From Streptomyces sp. TRM49041 (GTDB lineage Bacteria > Actinomycetota > Actinomycetes > Streptomycetales > Streptomycetaceae), in contig NZ_VSRY01000062.1 in assembly GCF_008271805.1 (NCBI RefSeq), forward strand, positions 16,809-80,808: 64,000 nucleotides of DNA, given 5' to 3'. The position numbers and the translations under genes are program-made. Of this stretch, positions 45,631-54,248 are shown piece after piece (the stretch's first letter is position 1; the number at the start of each line of letters is the position of its first letter). The notes under the pieces are model-generated. The model was given only the letters and a program-made list of their open reading frames with translations. It was not told the DNA's origin and searched no databases.

Positions 45631-46149
45631 TCAGTGCCGCATGCCGTCGTGCTGCTGCCCGTGCGTGTCGTGCTGCTGCCCGTCCTGCTTCGGGTTGTGG
45701 GTCCTGGCCTCGACCGGGACCTCGACCTCGATCGGGTCGGACTCCTTGAAGCGCAGCTCGATCCGGACCTTCTCGCCCTGCTTCGGTGTGCGCTTCAGAT
45801 CCATGAACATCAGATGGCTGCCGCCGCGCTCCAGCCTCAGCTCGCCGTGCGCGGGCAGGCCGTAGCCGGTGACCTGCCGCATCTTCTGGTCCTTCGTCTC
45901 GTGCAGCTGCACGTCGTCGGAGAGGTCGCTGGTGACGGCCGTGAGCGTGTCGCCGGCGTCGCCGGTGTTGGTGACGGTGAGGAAGCCGCCGGCCATGTCG
46001 CTGTTCACCGGTTCGGGGATGAAGGCCCCGCTGACCTTCAACCGCGGCTTGCCGTCCGCCGCGTCGGCGGACGAGCAGCCGCCCAGGGCCAGGCCCGTGA
46101 CGAGCGCGAGCGCGGCGGAGAGGGCGGCGGTGGTGGTGCGGCGGGTCAC
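45631..46149 (-). CDS. PCuAC copper chaperone lipoprotein (ECuC-like)
   Basis: 172 residues. Lipobox LALGGC with Cys25, so membrane-anchored outside. The PCuAC domain (about 38-150) carries the Cu(I) motif: His in VQLHETKDQKM with the following Met, and HLMFMDL. The tail is His-rich (HDTHGQQHDGMRH). In S. lividans the equivalent chaperone ECuC passes copper to Sco. GTG start overlaps the Sco stop by four bases (GTGA). Confidence 0.92.
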   Translation of the reverse strand: MTRRTTTAALSAALALVTGLALGGCSSADAADGKPRLKVSGAFIPEPVNSDMAGGFLTVTNTGDAGDTLTAVTSDLSDDVQLHETKDQKMRQVTGYGLPAHGELRLERGGSHLMFMDLKRTPKQGEKVRIELRFKESDPIEVEVPVEARTHNPKQDGQQHDTHGQQHDGMRH

Positions 46150-46844
46150 GGGTTCTCTCCACGGATGAGCTTCGGCAGGTCCTGGGCGTAGTCCTCGACG
46201 CTGGTGTCCTCGCCGTAGACGACATACCCGCGGTCGGTCTTCGGCGAGAACGCCATCACCTGCGCGCCGTGCATGGAGACGACCTTGCCGTCCTTGTCCG
46301 TCGACGGCGGGTCGATGCCGATACCGAGCCGGCGGGCGCCGGCCTGGATCGTCGGGAACGCGCCGCTGAGGCCGACGAAGCTGGGGTCTCCGGCGGACGG
46401 CAGCCACTTGGCGAGCTCGGCGGGGGTGTCGCGCTCCGGGTCGGTGGTCACGAAGACGACCTCGAGCTTGTCCCGGTCCGCCTTGGGCAGTTCCTTCATC
46501 GCGGTGGCGATGTTGCTCATGGTCAGCGGGCACACGTCGGGGCAGTGCGTGTAGCCGAAGTAGACGAGGGTGGGCTTGCCCTTGGTCCGCTCGCGTAGGT
46601 CGTACGGCTTGCCGGTGGTGTCGGTGAGGACGAGGTTCGGCTTCTCGAACGGGCGGTCCAGGACCGTCCCGGGCTTCGAGGCGTCGGCGGCCATGGACAC
46701 GTCGGCGACGGGGCTGCTGCCCGCCTTCGTACCGGTGCCGCAGGCGGTCAGGGCGAGCGCCGACGCGGTGACGAGGGCGGCGGCGATAAGCCGGGTGCGC
46801 CGGGCCCCGTGGCGGGGCCGCGCGGCGCGGATGACAGTGCGCAT
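46146..46844 (-). CDS. Sco1/SenC family copper chaperone
   Basis: 232 residues. Lipoprotein with Cys35 in LTAC. Thioredoxin fold with the copper-binding CxxxC in YTHCPDVCP (Cys101 and Cys105) and a late His in KVVSMHGAQV. Delivers copper to the CuA site of cytochrome c oxidase and, in Streptomyces, to other cuproenzymes. ATG 46844 with GAGAGA upstream. Overlaps the PCuAC gene by four bases. Confidence 0.93.
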   Translation of the reverse strand: MRTVIRAARPRHGARRTRLIAAALVTASALALTACGTGTKAGSSPVADVSMAADASKPGTVLDRPFEKPNLVLTDTTGKPYDLRERTKGKPTLVYFGYTHCPDVCPLTMSNIATAMKELPKADRDKLEVVFVTTDPERDTPAELAKWLPSAGDPSFVGLSGAFPTIQAGARRLGIGIDPPSTDKDGKVVSMHGAQVMAFSPKTDRGYVVYGEDTSVEDYAQDLPKLIRGENP

Positions 46845-46893
46845 CACGATTTCTCTCAGATCAGTCAGTCGGGTGGCTGGATGTGTCCGGGGG

Positions 46894-47664
46894 TCACGCG
46901 GAGCGGCGGCGCCCGGACACGACGGCGAAGGCGACACCGGCGGCACCGACCAGGATGCCGACGACACCGAGGACGCGGGCCGTGGTGTCGCTCACGTCAC
47001 CGGAGGCGGCCGCGGTCTTCTGCCCGCTCTCGTTCTCGCCGCTCTCGTTCTTGCCGTTCTCGTTCTTGTCGTTCCCGTCGTCCGCCTGCTCCGCCCCGGC
47101 GGAGCCGCCCTTGCCCTCGGCGGCGGACAGTTTCAGGACGGGCGCGGGGGAGTCGGGCTCGGCGGCGCCCTCCTCGGCCTCCTCGATCCAGCGCACGACC
47201 TCGTCGTTGTCGTACGTCTGGAGAGCCTTGAAGACGAGCTGGTCGGTGTTCTCCGGCAGGCGGCCGAGCGACACCGGGAACTGCTGGAACTGCCCAGGAC
47301 CGATCTTCGAGCCGTTCGCGGTCCAGGTGATCTTGGACGGGGCCTCGGTGATCTTCTTGCCGTGCAGATCCAGCGGGGTGGCCAGCTTCGCCTTCTCGAC
47401 CACCACGGTCCAGCCCGGCACGGGCTGCGGCATCACGGAGGCCAGCGGATGGTCCTTCGGCAGGGTTACCTCGAGCTTCACGGTCGAGGCGCTGTCCCGC
47501 TCGTTGGGGACCTTGAAGTTGACCGTGGCGTACTTGCCCTTGGCGGCCTCGCCCTGCGGCTGGACGGTCACATGGGCGTACGAGGCCGAGGAGAGCAGCA
47601 GGACGGAGGAGACGGCGGCGCCGCCGACGAGGGCGAGCCGGGAGGACAGACGGGTGACGTTCAT
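46894..47664 (-). CDS. YcnI-family (DUF1775) copper-associated protein
   Basis: 256 residues. A signal peptide ends in SASYAHVTVQPQGEA, so the mature protein begins with His, the copper ligand of YcnI. The DUF1775 domain covers about 31-160. A Glu/Asn/Gly-rich linker with NGKNESGENESG repeats (about 195-215) leads to a C-terminal membrane helix and RRRSA. It lies 49 bases upstream of the Sco gene. In Bacillus ycnI and ycnJ are one copper-regulated operon, matching this set. Confidence 0.9.
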   Translation of the reverse strand: MNVTRLSSRLALVGGAAVSSVLLLSSASYAHVTVQPQGEAAKGKYATVNFKVPNERDSASTVKLEVTLPKDHPLASVMPQPVPGWTVVVEKAKLATPLDLHGKKITEAPSKITWTANGSKIGPGQFQQFPVSLGRLPENTDQLVFKALQTYDNDEVVRWIEEAEEGAAEPDSPAPVLKLSAAEGKGGSAGAEQADDGNDKNENGKNESGENESGQKTAAASGDVSDTTARVLGVVGILVGAAGVAFAVVSGRRRSA

Positions 47665-47695
47665 GTCGGAACACTCTCCACAGAGAGAAGGAGAA

Positions 47696-47711
47696 CGGGC
47701 GTGCACGCCCG
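47696..47711. promoter_or_regulatory. Perfect 16-base palindrome upstream of the YcnI-type gene
   Basis: CGGGCGTGCACGCCCG is fully self-complementary and lies 32 bases before the YcnI-type start. It could be an operator or the stem of a small terminator. It does not look like a CsoR site. Confidence 0.35.
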
Positions 47712-47820
47712 ACGCGCAGACGGTCGGAGATGCGCACGCACGTACGGGCATGGCGGCACCACCCCTGCGAGGAAGGCCGGGTGGGCCGCGTCGGGCTGCG
47801 GGAAAGCCGGACCGCGTGGG

Positions 47821-48612
47821 TCAGGCCGCGAGCTCGACGCCGGCCGGCGGGCCGCGCCTGATCACGGTGTGCTGGAGCGCGCCCGCCGCCACGGGCAGCG
47901 GGACGTCCTCGTGCGCACCCGCCGGACGCGGCCCGGCGACGAGCAGCGACCGCACCCCGGCGAGCAGGACGCGTACGAGAACGAGGGCAGCGCGCAGCGC
48001 CCGTACGAGCGCCTCCTCGGCGGCCTGGACAGCGCCCCGCGCCGACAGCTCGGCCAGCCGGGCGAGGCGGAGCAGCGCCAGGTCGCCGCGGCGCAGCAGC
48101 CAGCCGGTGACGAGCGCGGCGAGCAGGTGCCCGAGCGCCATCGACAGGCTGGGCAGCGTCTGCGGGTCCACCGGTGCCGCACCGGCGGCGGGACCCGCGG
48201 CGGCCGCGGCCGCCGTCGGGTCGAGCCCCGCCGCCGTGACGATCCGGTGGGCGTCCCCCGGCGTGAGCGGCCGGGTGCCCGCGCCGCACACCAGCCGCGC
48301 GGCGGCCCGGATCAGCGCGTCGCTCGCGGGACCGCCGCCCGTGGCGGCGGGGGCGGCGTGCTCCTGGCCGATCCCGAAGAGCGTGTGAAGTGCCAGCTGT
48401 CCGCCCGCGAGCGCTGTCGTGATCACCGGCATCGAGCGCTCCCGGCCGGTGAACGGCAGGGACAGCAGGAAGACGCCGGCGAAGCCGGCGGTGAGCGTCC
48501 ACCACGGAACGGCCTCGCACGCGGCGAGGACATGGCCCAACGCGGACAGCACGACACAGACCGCGGTGAACACCGCGGCCCTCAGCAGCCGTGGACCAGT
48601 GGGGGCGAACAT
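47821..48612 (-). CDS. Hypothetical membrane protein upstream of the copper genes
   Basis: 263 residues with four to five membrane helices (about 9-30, 36-55, 60-80, then about 145-165) and a hydrophobic Ala-rich segment (AAAAAAGPAAGAA). No metal motif other than scattered His (ALGHVL, LALHTLF) is clear. It lies 156 bases upstream of the YcnI gene in the same direction and may belong to the copper operon. Start MFAPTGPRLLRAAV is chosen because residues encoded further upstream look non-coding. Function unknown. Confidence 0.65.
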   Translation of the reverse strand: MFAPTGPRLLRAAVFTAVCVVLSALGHVLAACEAVPWWTLTAGFAGVFLLSLPFTGRERSMPVITTALAGGQLALHTLFGIGQEHAAPAATGGGPASDALIRAAARLVCGAGTRPLTPGDAHRIVTAAGLDPTAAAAAAGPAAGAAPVDPQTLPSLSMALGHLLAALVTGWLLRRGDLALLRLARLAELSARGAVQAAEEALVRALRAALVLVRVLLAGVRSLLVAGPRPAGAHEDVPLPVAAGALQHTVIRRGPPAGVELAA

Positions 48613-48834
48613 GGCCGGGCCATCATCCCACCACGCCCCCGTCGCCCACACGGCAGGTCCGGTACGTCGTCTTTGGTGCCGGAAACCCGAAAGGCGCCCC
48701 CATGGATCTCCCATACACGGCGTACGAGGCACGCACATCCGCTGAAAGAGGGATCAGGCGTCAACTCCATGCTTACCCGTCGAATATGGGGCAATACGTA
48801 ACGGTATGTCGAGCCGCAGCCAGGAGGCTGAAGC

Positions 48835-49281
48835 ATGAGCATCTGGTGGTCCCTCCACTTGCGGCGCGAGGCTGCGAGCGTTCCGCTCGCCCGACGTCTC
48901 CTCCTCGGCGCCATGGAGGCCGCGGGGGTCGACCCGGACACCTCCTACGACCTGTCGCTGGCGCTCGGTGAGGCATGCGCCAACGCGGTCGAGCACGGTG
49001 GCGAGGACTCCGCCGAGTTCCGGGTGACCGCGTACCTGGACGGAGAGAAGTGCCGTATCGAAGTGGCCGACTCAGGGCCCGGGTTCCCGCCCGGACCGGT
49101 GCGTGTCGTGCCCCGTGGCTCCGCGCCCACGGACGCCGAGGGAGGGCGTGGCCTGCGCCTGATCGAAGAGCTCGCCGACCACGTCCACTTCGGGAACAGA
49201 GCCGGCCGGGGCGGTGCCGTGGTGTCCTTCGACAAGATCGTGAAGTGGCGCGCGGACGCGCCCTTGGCGCTGACGACGTGA
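48835..49281 (+). CDS. RsbW-like ATP-binding regulator (anti-sigma factor type)
   Basis: 148 residues, a single GHKL ATPase domain. N box GEACANAVEHGG with Asn50, G1 box DSGPGF (Asp79, Gly81, Gly83) and G2 box GGRGLRLI (103-110) are all present. Such small kinases bind sigma factors or phosphorylate STAS antagonists. No antagonist gene is adjacent, though a PP2C lies 2 kb to the right. Divergent from the membrane-protein gene. Confidence 0.88.
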   Translation: MSIWWSLHLRREAASVPLARRLLLGAMEAAGVDPDTSYDLSLALGEACANAVEHGGEDSAEFRVTAYLDGEKCRIEVADSGPGFPPGPVRVVPRGSAPTDAEGGRGLRLIEELADHVHFGNRAGRGGAVVSFDKIVKWRADAPLALTT

Positions 49282-49291
49282 GCGCGACGGT

Positions 49292-49324
49292 CTGAGTTCG
49301 ACGGCCTGAGTTCGACGGCCTGAG
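49292..49324. repeat. 14-base tandem repeat, about 2.4 copies
   Basis: CTGAGTTCGACGGC occurs at 49292-49305 and 49306-49319, then CTGAG. It lies between the RsbW-like gene and the parS pair. Confidence 0.8.
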
Positions 49325-49344
49325 CCGCGACATCCCGAGTGTGT

Positions 49345-49358
49345 GTTTCACGTGAAAC
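49345..49358. other. parS site, first of a tandem pair
   Basis: GTTTCACGTGAAAC, exact match to the Streptomyces ParB site, in the non-coding gap between convergent genes. Confidence 0.93.
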
Positions 49359-49365
49359 GCTCCCT

Positions 49366-49379
49366 GTTTCACGTGAAAC
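49366..49379. other. parS site, second of a tandem pair
   Basis: GTTTCACGTGAAAC, exact match. Its centre is 21 bases from the centre of the first copy, about two helical turns, so two ParB dimers could load on the same DNA face. Confidence 0.93.
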
Positions 49380-49410
49380 GTCCCCCGCCAGCGTACCGGC
49401 GGGGGGACGT
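49378..49410. terminator. Hairpin between convergent RsbW-like gene and pepP
   Basis: ACGTCCCCCGCC pairs with GGCGGGGGGACGT (one bulged G) around an eight-base loop. It touches the second parS site and can stop both convergent transcripts. Confidence 0.75.
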
Positions 49411-49432
49411 TCTTCACTGATCTGCTGGGGCC

Positions 49433-50896
49433 TCAGCCCTTCAGGCCGGCCATCCACGCCTCGACCTCGTCGGAGCGGCGCGGCAGCCCGTCCGACAGGT
49501 TCCGGTTGCCGTCCTCGGTCACCAGGATGTCGTCCTCGATCCGGACGCCGATGCCGCGGTACTCCTCCGGCACGGTCAGGTCGTCCGCCTGGAAGTACAG
49601 GCCCGGCTCCACCGTCAGGCACATGCCCGGCTCAAGGGTGCCCCCGACGTACGCCTCGGTGCGCGCGGCGGCGCAGTCGTGGACGTCCATGCCGAGCATG
49701 TGGCCGGTGCCGTGCAGGGTCCAGCGGCGCTGGAGGCCCAGCTCCAGGACGCGCTCGACCGGCCCCTCGACGAGGCCCCACTCGACGAGCTTCTCGGCGA
49801 GGACACGCTGTGCCGCGTCGTGGAAGTCGCGGAACGCGGCGCCCGGCTTCACCGCCGCGATGCCGGCCTCCTGGGCCTCGTACACCGCGTCGTAGATCTT
49901 CCGCTGTAGGTCGGTGAACGTGCCGGAGATCGGCAGCGTCCGGGTGACGTCGGCGGTGTACAGCTCGGTCGTCTCCACGCCCGCGTCCAGCAGGAGCAGG
50001 TCTCCGGAGCGGACCGGGCCGTCGTTACGAACCCAGTGGAGGGTGCAGGCGTGCGGGCCGGCCGCGCAGATGGAGCCGTAGCCGACGTCGTTGCCCTCGA
50101 CGCGGGCACGCAGGAAGAAGGTGCCCTCGATGTAGCGCTCGGAGGTCGCCTCGGCCTTGTCGAGGACCTTCACGACGTCCTCGAAGCCGCGCGCCGTGGA
50201 GGCGCATGCCTTCTCCAGCTCGGAGATCTCGAACTCGTCCTTCACCAGCCGGGCCTCGGAGAGGAAGACGCGCAGCTCCTCGTCCCGCTCGGCGGTGACC
50301 TTGTCGGTGAGGGCCTTCTCGATCCCGGCGTCATGGCCGCGCACCACCCGCACCGGGCCGGTCGCCTCGCCGAGCTTGCCGGGCAGCTCGCGCACGTCGT
50401 CGGTGGGGATGCCGTACAGGGTGGCGGCCTCGGTCAGCGAGTGGCGGCGGCCGACCCACAGCTCGCCCTGGCCGGAGAGCCAGAACTCGCCGTTCTCGCG
50501 GTCGGAGCGCGGCAGCAGGTAGAGCGTCGCGTCGTGACCCTCGCCGTCGGCCTTCGACTCCAGGACGAGGACGCCGTCCTCGGTCTGGTCGCCGGTGAGG
50601 TACGCGTACTCGGTGGCGGCGCGGAAGCTGTACTCGGTGTCGTTCGAGCGGGTCCTCAGGTTCCCCGCGGGGATCACCAGGCGCTCGCCCGGGAAGCGGG
50701 CGGAGAGCGCGGCGCGTCGGGCGGCTGTGTGCGCGGCCTGCGGGACCGGCCGCAGATCGCGCAGCTCCGTGTCGGCCCAGCCCGACTTCATGTTCTCGGC
50801 GAGCTCGTCGGAGACGCCCGGGTACAGGCCGTTCTTGCGCTGCTCGATCGGCTCTTCGTCGCTGTCCGGGGTCTCCGGAGTGAGCTCATCGGCCAC
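49433..50896 (-). CDS. pepP: Xaa-Pro aminopeptidase
   Basis: 487 residues of M24B. N-terminal AMP_N domain (about 40-190) and catalytic pita-bread domain (about 225-470). Metal ligands appear as the two Asp of LLLDAGVETTELYTADVT, His of TGHMLGMDVHD, Glu of TVEPGLYF and Glu in RIEDDILVT. Removes N-terminal residues before proline in the cytoplasm. GTG start with GAAGGAGG upstream. The N-terminus is acidic (MADELTPETPDSDEEPIE). Confidence 0.93.
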   Translation of the reverse strand: MADELTPETPDSDEEPIEQRKNGLYPGVSDELAENMKSGWADTELRDLRPVPQAAHTAARRAALSARFPGERLVIPAGNLRTRSNDTEYSFRAATEYAYLTGDQTEDGVLVLESKADGEGHDATLYLLPRSDRENGEFWLSGQGELWVGRRHSLTEAATLYGIPTDDVRELPGKLGEATGPVRVVRGHDAGIEKALTDKVTAERDEELRVFLSEARLVKDEFEISELEKACASTARGFEDVVKVLDKAEATSERYIEGTFFLRARVEGNDVGYGSICAAGPHACTLHWVRNDGPVRSGDLLLLDAGVETTELYTADVTRTLPISGTFTDLQRKIYDAVYEAQEAGIAAVKPGAAFRDFHDAAQRVLAEKLVEWGLVEGPVERVLELGLQRRWTLHGTGHMLGMDVHDCAAARTEAYVGGTLEPGMCLTVEPGLYFQADDLTVPEEYRGIGVRIEDDILVTEDGNRNLSDGLPRRSDEVEAWMAGLKG

Positions 50897-51069
50897 GGGT
50901 CCGCCTCCTTCAGGTACGACACTGAACCCCTGCCCCCGGGTCGCACGGACCCAGAGGTACGTTCACCATCGTACGGGCGTACGTAAGGAGGCCCAGGGGT
51001 CAAGCACCTGTCCGGCGGCACCTGGCCGAAAGGACCTGCCTCGCTCCGGTCGGCCCCGTCCTGGTCGAA

Positions 51070-52752
51070 CTAGTCGAAGCGGGCCGCGAGCATCACCACG
51101 TCCTCGTCGCCGCCCTGCCCGCCCTTGTCCGGGCTGTTCGGGTGATCGGCGAGGACCAGCCGCAGTACATGGTCGGCGACCGCCCCGGGATCGCCGCGGT
51201 CGGCCTTCGGCGCACTGGCCGCCGCCGCGTGCAGCCGGGCGAACGCCCGGTCCACAGGGCCGCCGATCCGGCGGAGCAGCCCGTCCGTGTAGAGGAGCAC
51301 CGTCTCTCCGGGCTCCAGGGCCAGCTCCACGCTCGGCGCCTCCCAGCAGGCGAGCATGCCCAGCGGCGCCGACAGGGACGTCTCGACGTACTCGGTGCGC
51401 CGTCCGCCGACGACCAGCGGCGGAGCGTGACCGGCCCCGGCCAGTACGACCTTCCGCCGCGCCGGCTCCGCGTAGGCGAAGAGCGCGGTGGCGGAGCGCG
51501 CGGGTTCGGTGAGCCGCAGCAGCAGCTCCAGGTCGGACAGCACGGCGACCGGGTCCTCGCCCTCCATCACGGCGTACGCGCGCAGGGAGGCCCGCAGCCT
51601 GCCCATCGCGGCCAGCGCGCTCGGCCCCGACCCGGAGACCGAGCCGACCGCCAGGCCCAGCGCGCCCTCCGGCAGCGGCAGCGCGTCGTACCAGTCGCCG
51701 CCGCCCTGCGCCCCGGTGACGTGCCGCGCGGCCAGCCCGACGCCCGGCACACGGGGCAGCCGGGTGGGCAGCAGTTCCTCGGTGATGGTGGCGATCTCGG
51801 CGCGGCTCCGCTCCAGCTCCACCAACCGGCCCAGGTGCTCGGAGGCGTACTGCCCGTAGAGGCCCACGAGATGGCGGCGGCGCTCGTCCGGTTCGGCGGG
51901 CTCGTCGTACAGCCAGAGGGCGGCGCCCAGCCGCCCGTCCGCCACGGTGGCGAGCGGTACGGCGTAGCTGGCGGCGAAGCCGAGGCGGGCGGCGACCTCG
52001 CGGTGCCGGGGGTCGAGGTGCTCGTCGCCGAGCAGGTCGGGGACGGCGACGGGGCCGGGAACACCGTCCGGGCGGTGCGGCCCGTCCGGGCGGTGCCGAC
52101 CGTCCAGGTCGTCCGCGGCGGTTCCGCGCCGGGGAACCGCCCCGTGCTCGGGTGCCGTCCCGTGCCCGGCCCCCGCCTCCGTCCCCGGCTCGGACACGGG
52201 CCGGCGGCCGGGGAGCGGCCCGCCGGGCAGGCCGTCGAGGATGCGCCCGTACGAGGTGGCGCTGCGCGGGACGGTCTCGATGGTGCCGAGGTCTGCGTGG
52301 GCGAGACCGAGCCCGATGGTCGTGGTGGGGCCGTGCCCGTCGGCCGGTTCGAGGACGGCCATGCCGCGACGTGCCCCGACGAGCGCGGCGCCGGCGCGCA
52401 GCAGTTCGCGGAGGGCCTCGTCGATCGTGCCCGTCCGGGCGAGGCGTTCGGTGAGTTCGTGGAGGGTGGTCAGGTCGGAGACCCAGCCTGCCAGCCGGTC
52501 CTGGATCAGTGTGCCGGGTGCGGGGGCCGCGGCAGGAATGCCCGGGAGAGGCGTTGCAGTGTGCGCAGGAGCGGGAACCGTTGGATCGATTCCAGCCACT
52601 TTCGGCAGGTGAGGGGCGCTCATGGCAGCTGGCTTTCCGGCTGCTTCTCTTTGCTCAATAGCATCGCAAACCCCCATGTCAATCCGCATGTCATGCTGCG
52701 CCGCTATCACTGCATCCACATGTACACGTACACGTGAGGGGATGTCCAGCAT
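51070..52752 (-). CDS. GAF plus SpoIIE/RsbU-type PP2C phosphatase
   Basis: About 560 residues. A GAF domain (about 90-315) is interrupted by a low-complexity insert with RPDGPHRPDG repeats (about 215-240). The SpoIIE-type PP2C domain (about 345-555) shows GGDWYDALPL, GSGPSAL and the late LLLYTDGLLR, and ends in DEDVVMLAARF, so metal-binding Asp residues are present. RsbU-like phosphatases dephosphorylate STAS anti-anti-sigma factors. The start MLDIPSRVRVHV is conserved as I remember homologues but lacks a ribosome site; later Met residues are possible. Confidence 0.85.
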   Translation of the reverse strand: MLDIPSRVRVHVDAVIAAQHDMRIDMGVCDAIEQREAAGKPAAMSAPHLPKVAGIDPTVPAPAHTATPLPGIPAAAPAPGTLIQDRLAGWVSDLTTLHELTERLARTGTIDEALRELLRAGAALVGARRGMAVLEPADGHGPTTTIGLGLAHADLGTIETVPRSATSYGRILDGLPGGPLPGRRPVSEPGTEAGAGHGTAPEHGAVPRRGTAADDLDGRHRPDGPHRPDGVPGPVAVPDLLGDEHLDPRHREVAARLGFAASYAVPLATVADGRLGAALWLYDEPAEPDERRRHLVGLYGQYASEHLGRLVELERSRAEIATITEELLPTRLPRVPGVGLAARHVTGAQGGGDWYDALPLPEGALGLAVGSVSGSGPSALAAMGRLRASLRAYAVMEGEDPVAVLSDLELLLRLTEPARSATALFAYAEPARRKVVLAGAGHAPPLVVGGRRTEYVETSLSAPLGMLACWEAPSVELALEPGETVLLYTDGLLRRIGGPVDRAFARLHAAAASAPKADRGDPGAVADHVLRLVLADHPNSPDKGGQGGDEDVVMLAARFD

Positions 52753-53275
52753 TGTCCAGCGGGGCGCGTGGTGTCTGTGCGATGCTGAACTTGGCCAAAA
52801 AATAGCCCCGATGGGGAGGTTTTGCGGTCGACTGAGCGCGTTCGGCAAGGGGGCACCGCCCGAGGCGACACCATGTGAACTCGGGAGGCAGCGTCATTCC
52901 GAGCGTGCGGGGTACGTAATCGGTGGTGGCCAGGGGAAGTTGGGGCAGGTCCGGAACCCGGCGGGAAGCCCTGGCGTCCTCACCACCGAGGGCGCGCCCC
53001 GGCCCCGCGTGCGCGTGGCGGGGAAAGATCAGCGGGACTGTACGGCGGTTCTTCAGCGGTACCACTTCAGCGGCACGGAAAAGCGCCCTGCGCGCGCCAC
53101 CCCTCGCCATGCGTTCAATGGACTCAGCCGACGCTCGCCCCCCAGCGGTGTTGTCCGACCGCACGGCATTTCCGCCGGCGGCCAGGCGGCGGTACGCCGC
53201 CCCGTACGCACAGTGAAGTAACGCACACGTGTTGTGATGTGGACCTCGGCGTTCAACGGAAAGGAACGAGCGCTC
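52753..53275. other. Divergent intergenic region between PP2C and prim-pol genes
   Basis: 523 bases holding the promoters of both genes. Long overlapping leftward frames are present but lack motifs and ribosome sites. AAAGGAA at its right end serves the prim-pol gene. I see no RNA gene or clear operator. Confidence 0.45.
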
Positions 53276-53962
53276 ATGCGCGAGATCCTCGGAAGGCGAC
53301 GCAGGCTCCGGTTCGGGCGCAAGAAGCGGCCGTCCCACCTCGACGCGGCGCTTCTCTGCGCCACCGGGTGGCACTGGCCCGTACTCCCGGGCGTGGGGCT
53401 CAAGGCGACCGGCGGTCGCGGCGACCGGGAGCGCGGCTGTGCCTGCCCCGATCCCGAGTGCGTCGTCCCGGGCGCGCACCCCTTCGACCCCGGGCTGCTC
53501 GCGGCCTCCACCGACCCGCGGATGGTGCGCTGGTGGTGGACCAACCGGCCGGACGCGCCCATCGTGCTCGCCACCGGCGGCCGCGCGCCCTGCGCGGTGA
53601 GCCTCCCCGCCGTCGCGGGCGCCCGCGCTCTGGCGGTACTGGACCGGAACGGCATGCGGCTCGGCCCCGTCGTGGCGACGCCGACGCGCTGGTCGCTGCT
53701 GGTCGCCCCGTACTCCCTGGAACGGCTCGGCGAGCTGCTGTACGTCAAGGACTCCGTGCCGAGCTCGCTCCGGTTCCACGGCGACGGCGGGTATGTCGTG
53801 CTGCCGCCCTCGGAGACCGGCACGGGCCGGGTGCGCTGGGAGCGGGCGCCGCTGTCGACACCGGGCGGCGCGCCGTGGCTCCCGGACGTCGAGACGGTCG
53901 TGGACGCCCTCGTCGAGGCGAGCACGGGCGCCCCGGGCGGCGGCAGCCGGCTGCGCTACTGA
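53276..53962 (+). CDS. Bifunctional primase/polymerase N-terminal domain-like protein
   Basis: 228 residues. The segments ALLCATGWHWPVLPG (about 22-36), CACPDPECVVPGAHP with paired cysteines (about 51-65), and WWTNRPDAPIVLATGG (about 86-101) match the prim-pol N-terminal domain (PF09250) found in plasmid and phage replication proteins and in stand-alone Streptomyces proteins. No helicase or polymerase partner is fused or adjacent. Catalytic acids of active prim-pols are not obvious, so a non-catalytic role is possible. ATG with AAAGGAA upstream. Confidence 0.78.
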   Translation: MREILGRRRRLRFGRKKRPSHLDAALLCATGWHWPVLPGVGLKATGGRGDRERGCACPDPECVVPGAHPFDPGLLAASTDPRMVRWWWTNRPDAPIVLATGGRAPCAVSLPAVAGARALAVLDRNGMRLGPVVATPTRWSLLVAPYSLERLGELLYVKDSVPSSLRFHGDGGYVVLPPSETGTGRVRWERAPLSTPGGAPWLPDVETVVDALVEASTGAPGGGSRLRY

Positions 53963-54033
53963 TGGCGCGGCGCCGACCGGGCGTACGTGATGCGCGCGGC
54001 GCCGGCGGTGCGTACGCGAGCGCGCGCGGCGCC

Positions 54034-54081
54034 GACGTCGCGTACGACGTCGCGTACGACGTCGCGTGGGGCGTCGCGTGG
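54034..54081. repeat. 12-base tandem repeat, four copies
   Basis: GACGTCGCGTAC occurs twice, then GACGTCGCGTGG and GGCGTCGCGTGG. The unit is a multiple of three and stays open in one frame as repeating DVAY/DVAW/GVAW, but no start or family supports a gene. Confidence 0.85.
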
Positions 54082-54248
54082 GGCGCTACCGACGTGCCGG
54101 ACGCGAGCGCGTCACTCGTACGGGTGTGAAGCGGGGCCGACTTGTACGGGAAACGGGCACGCGGCCCCGAAGGCGTGTGCCGACCACCGATATCGTCAGC
54201 CCACCGTAGGACAACCCCGGCAGGCCGCCCAGGCCAGGTGGGACACCC

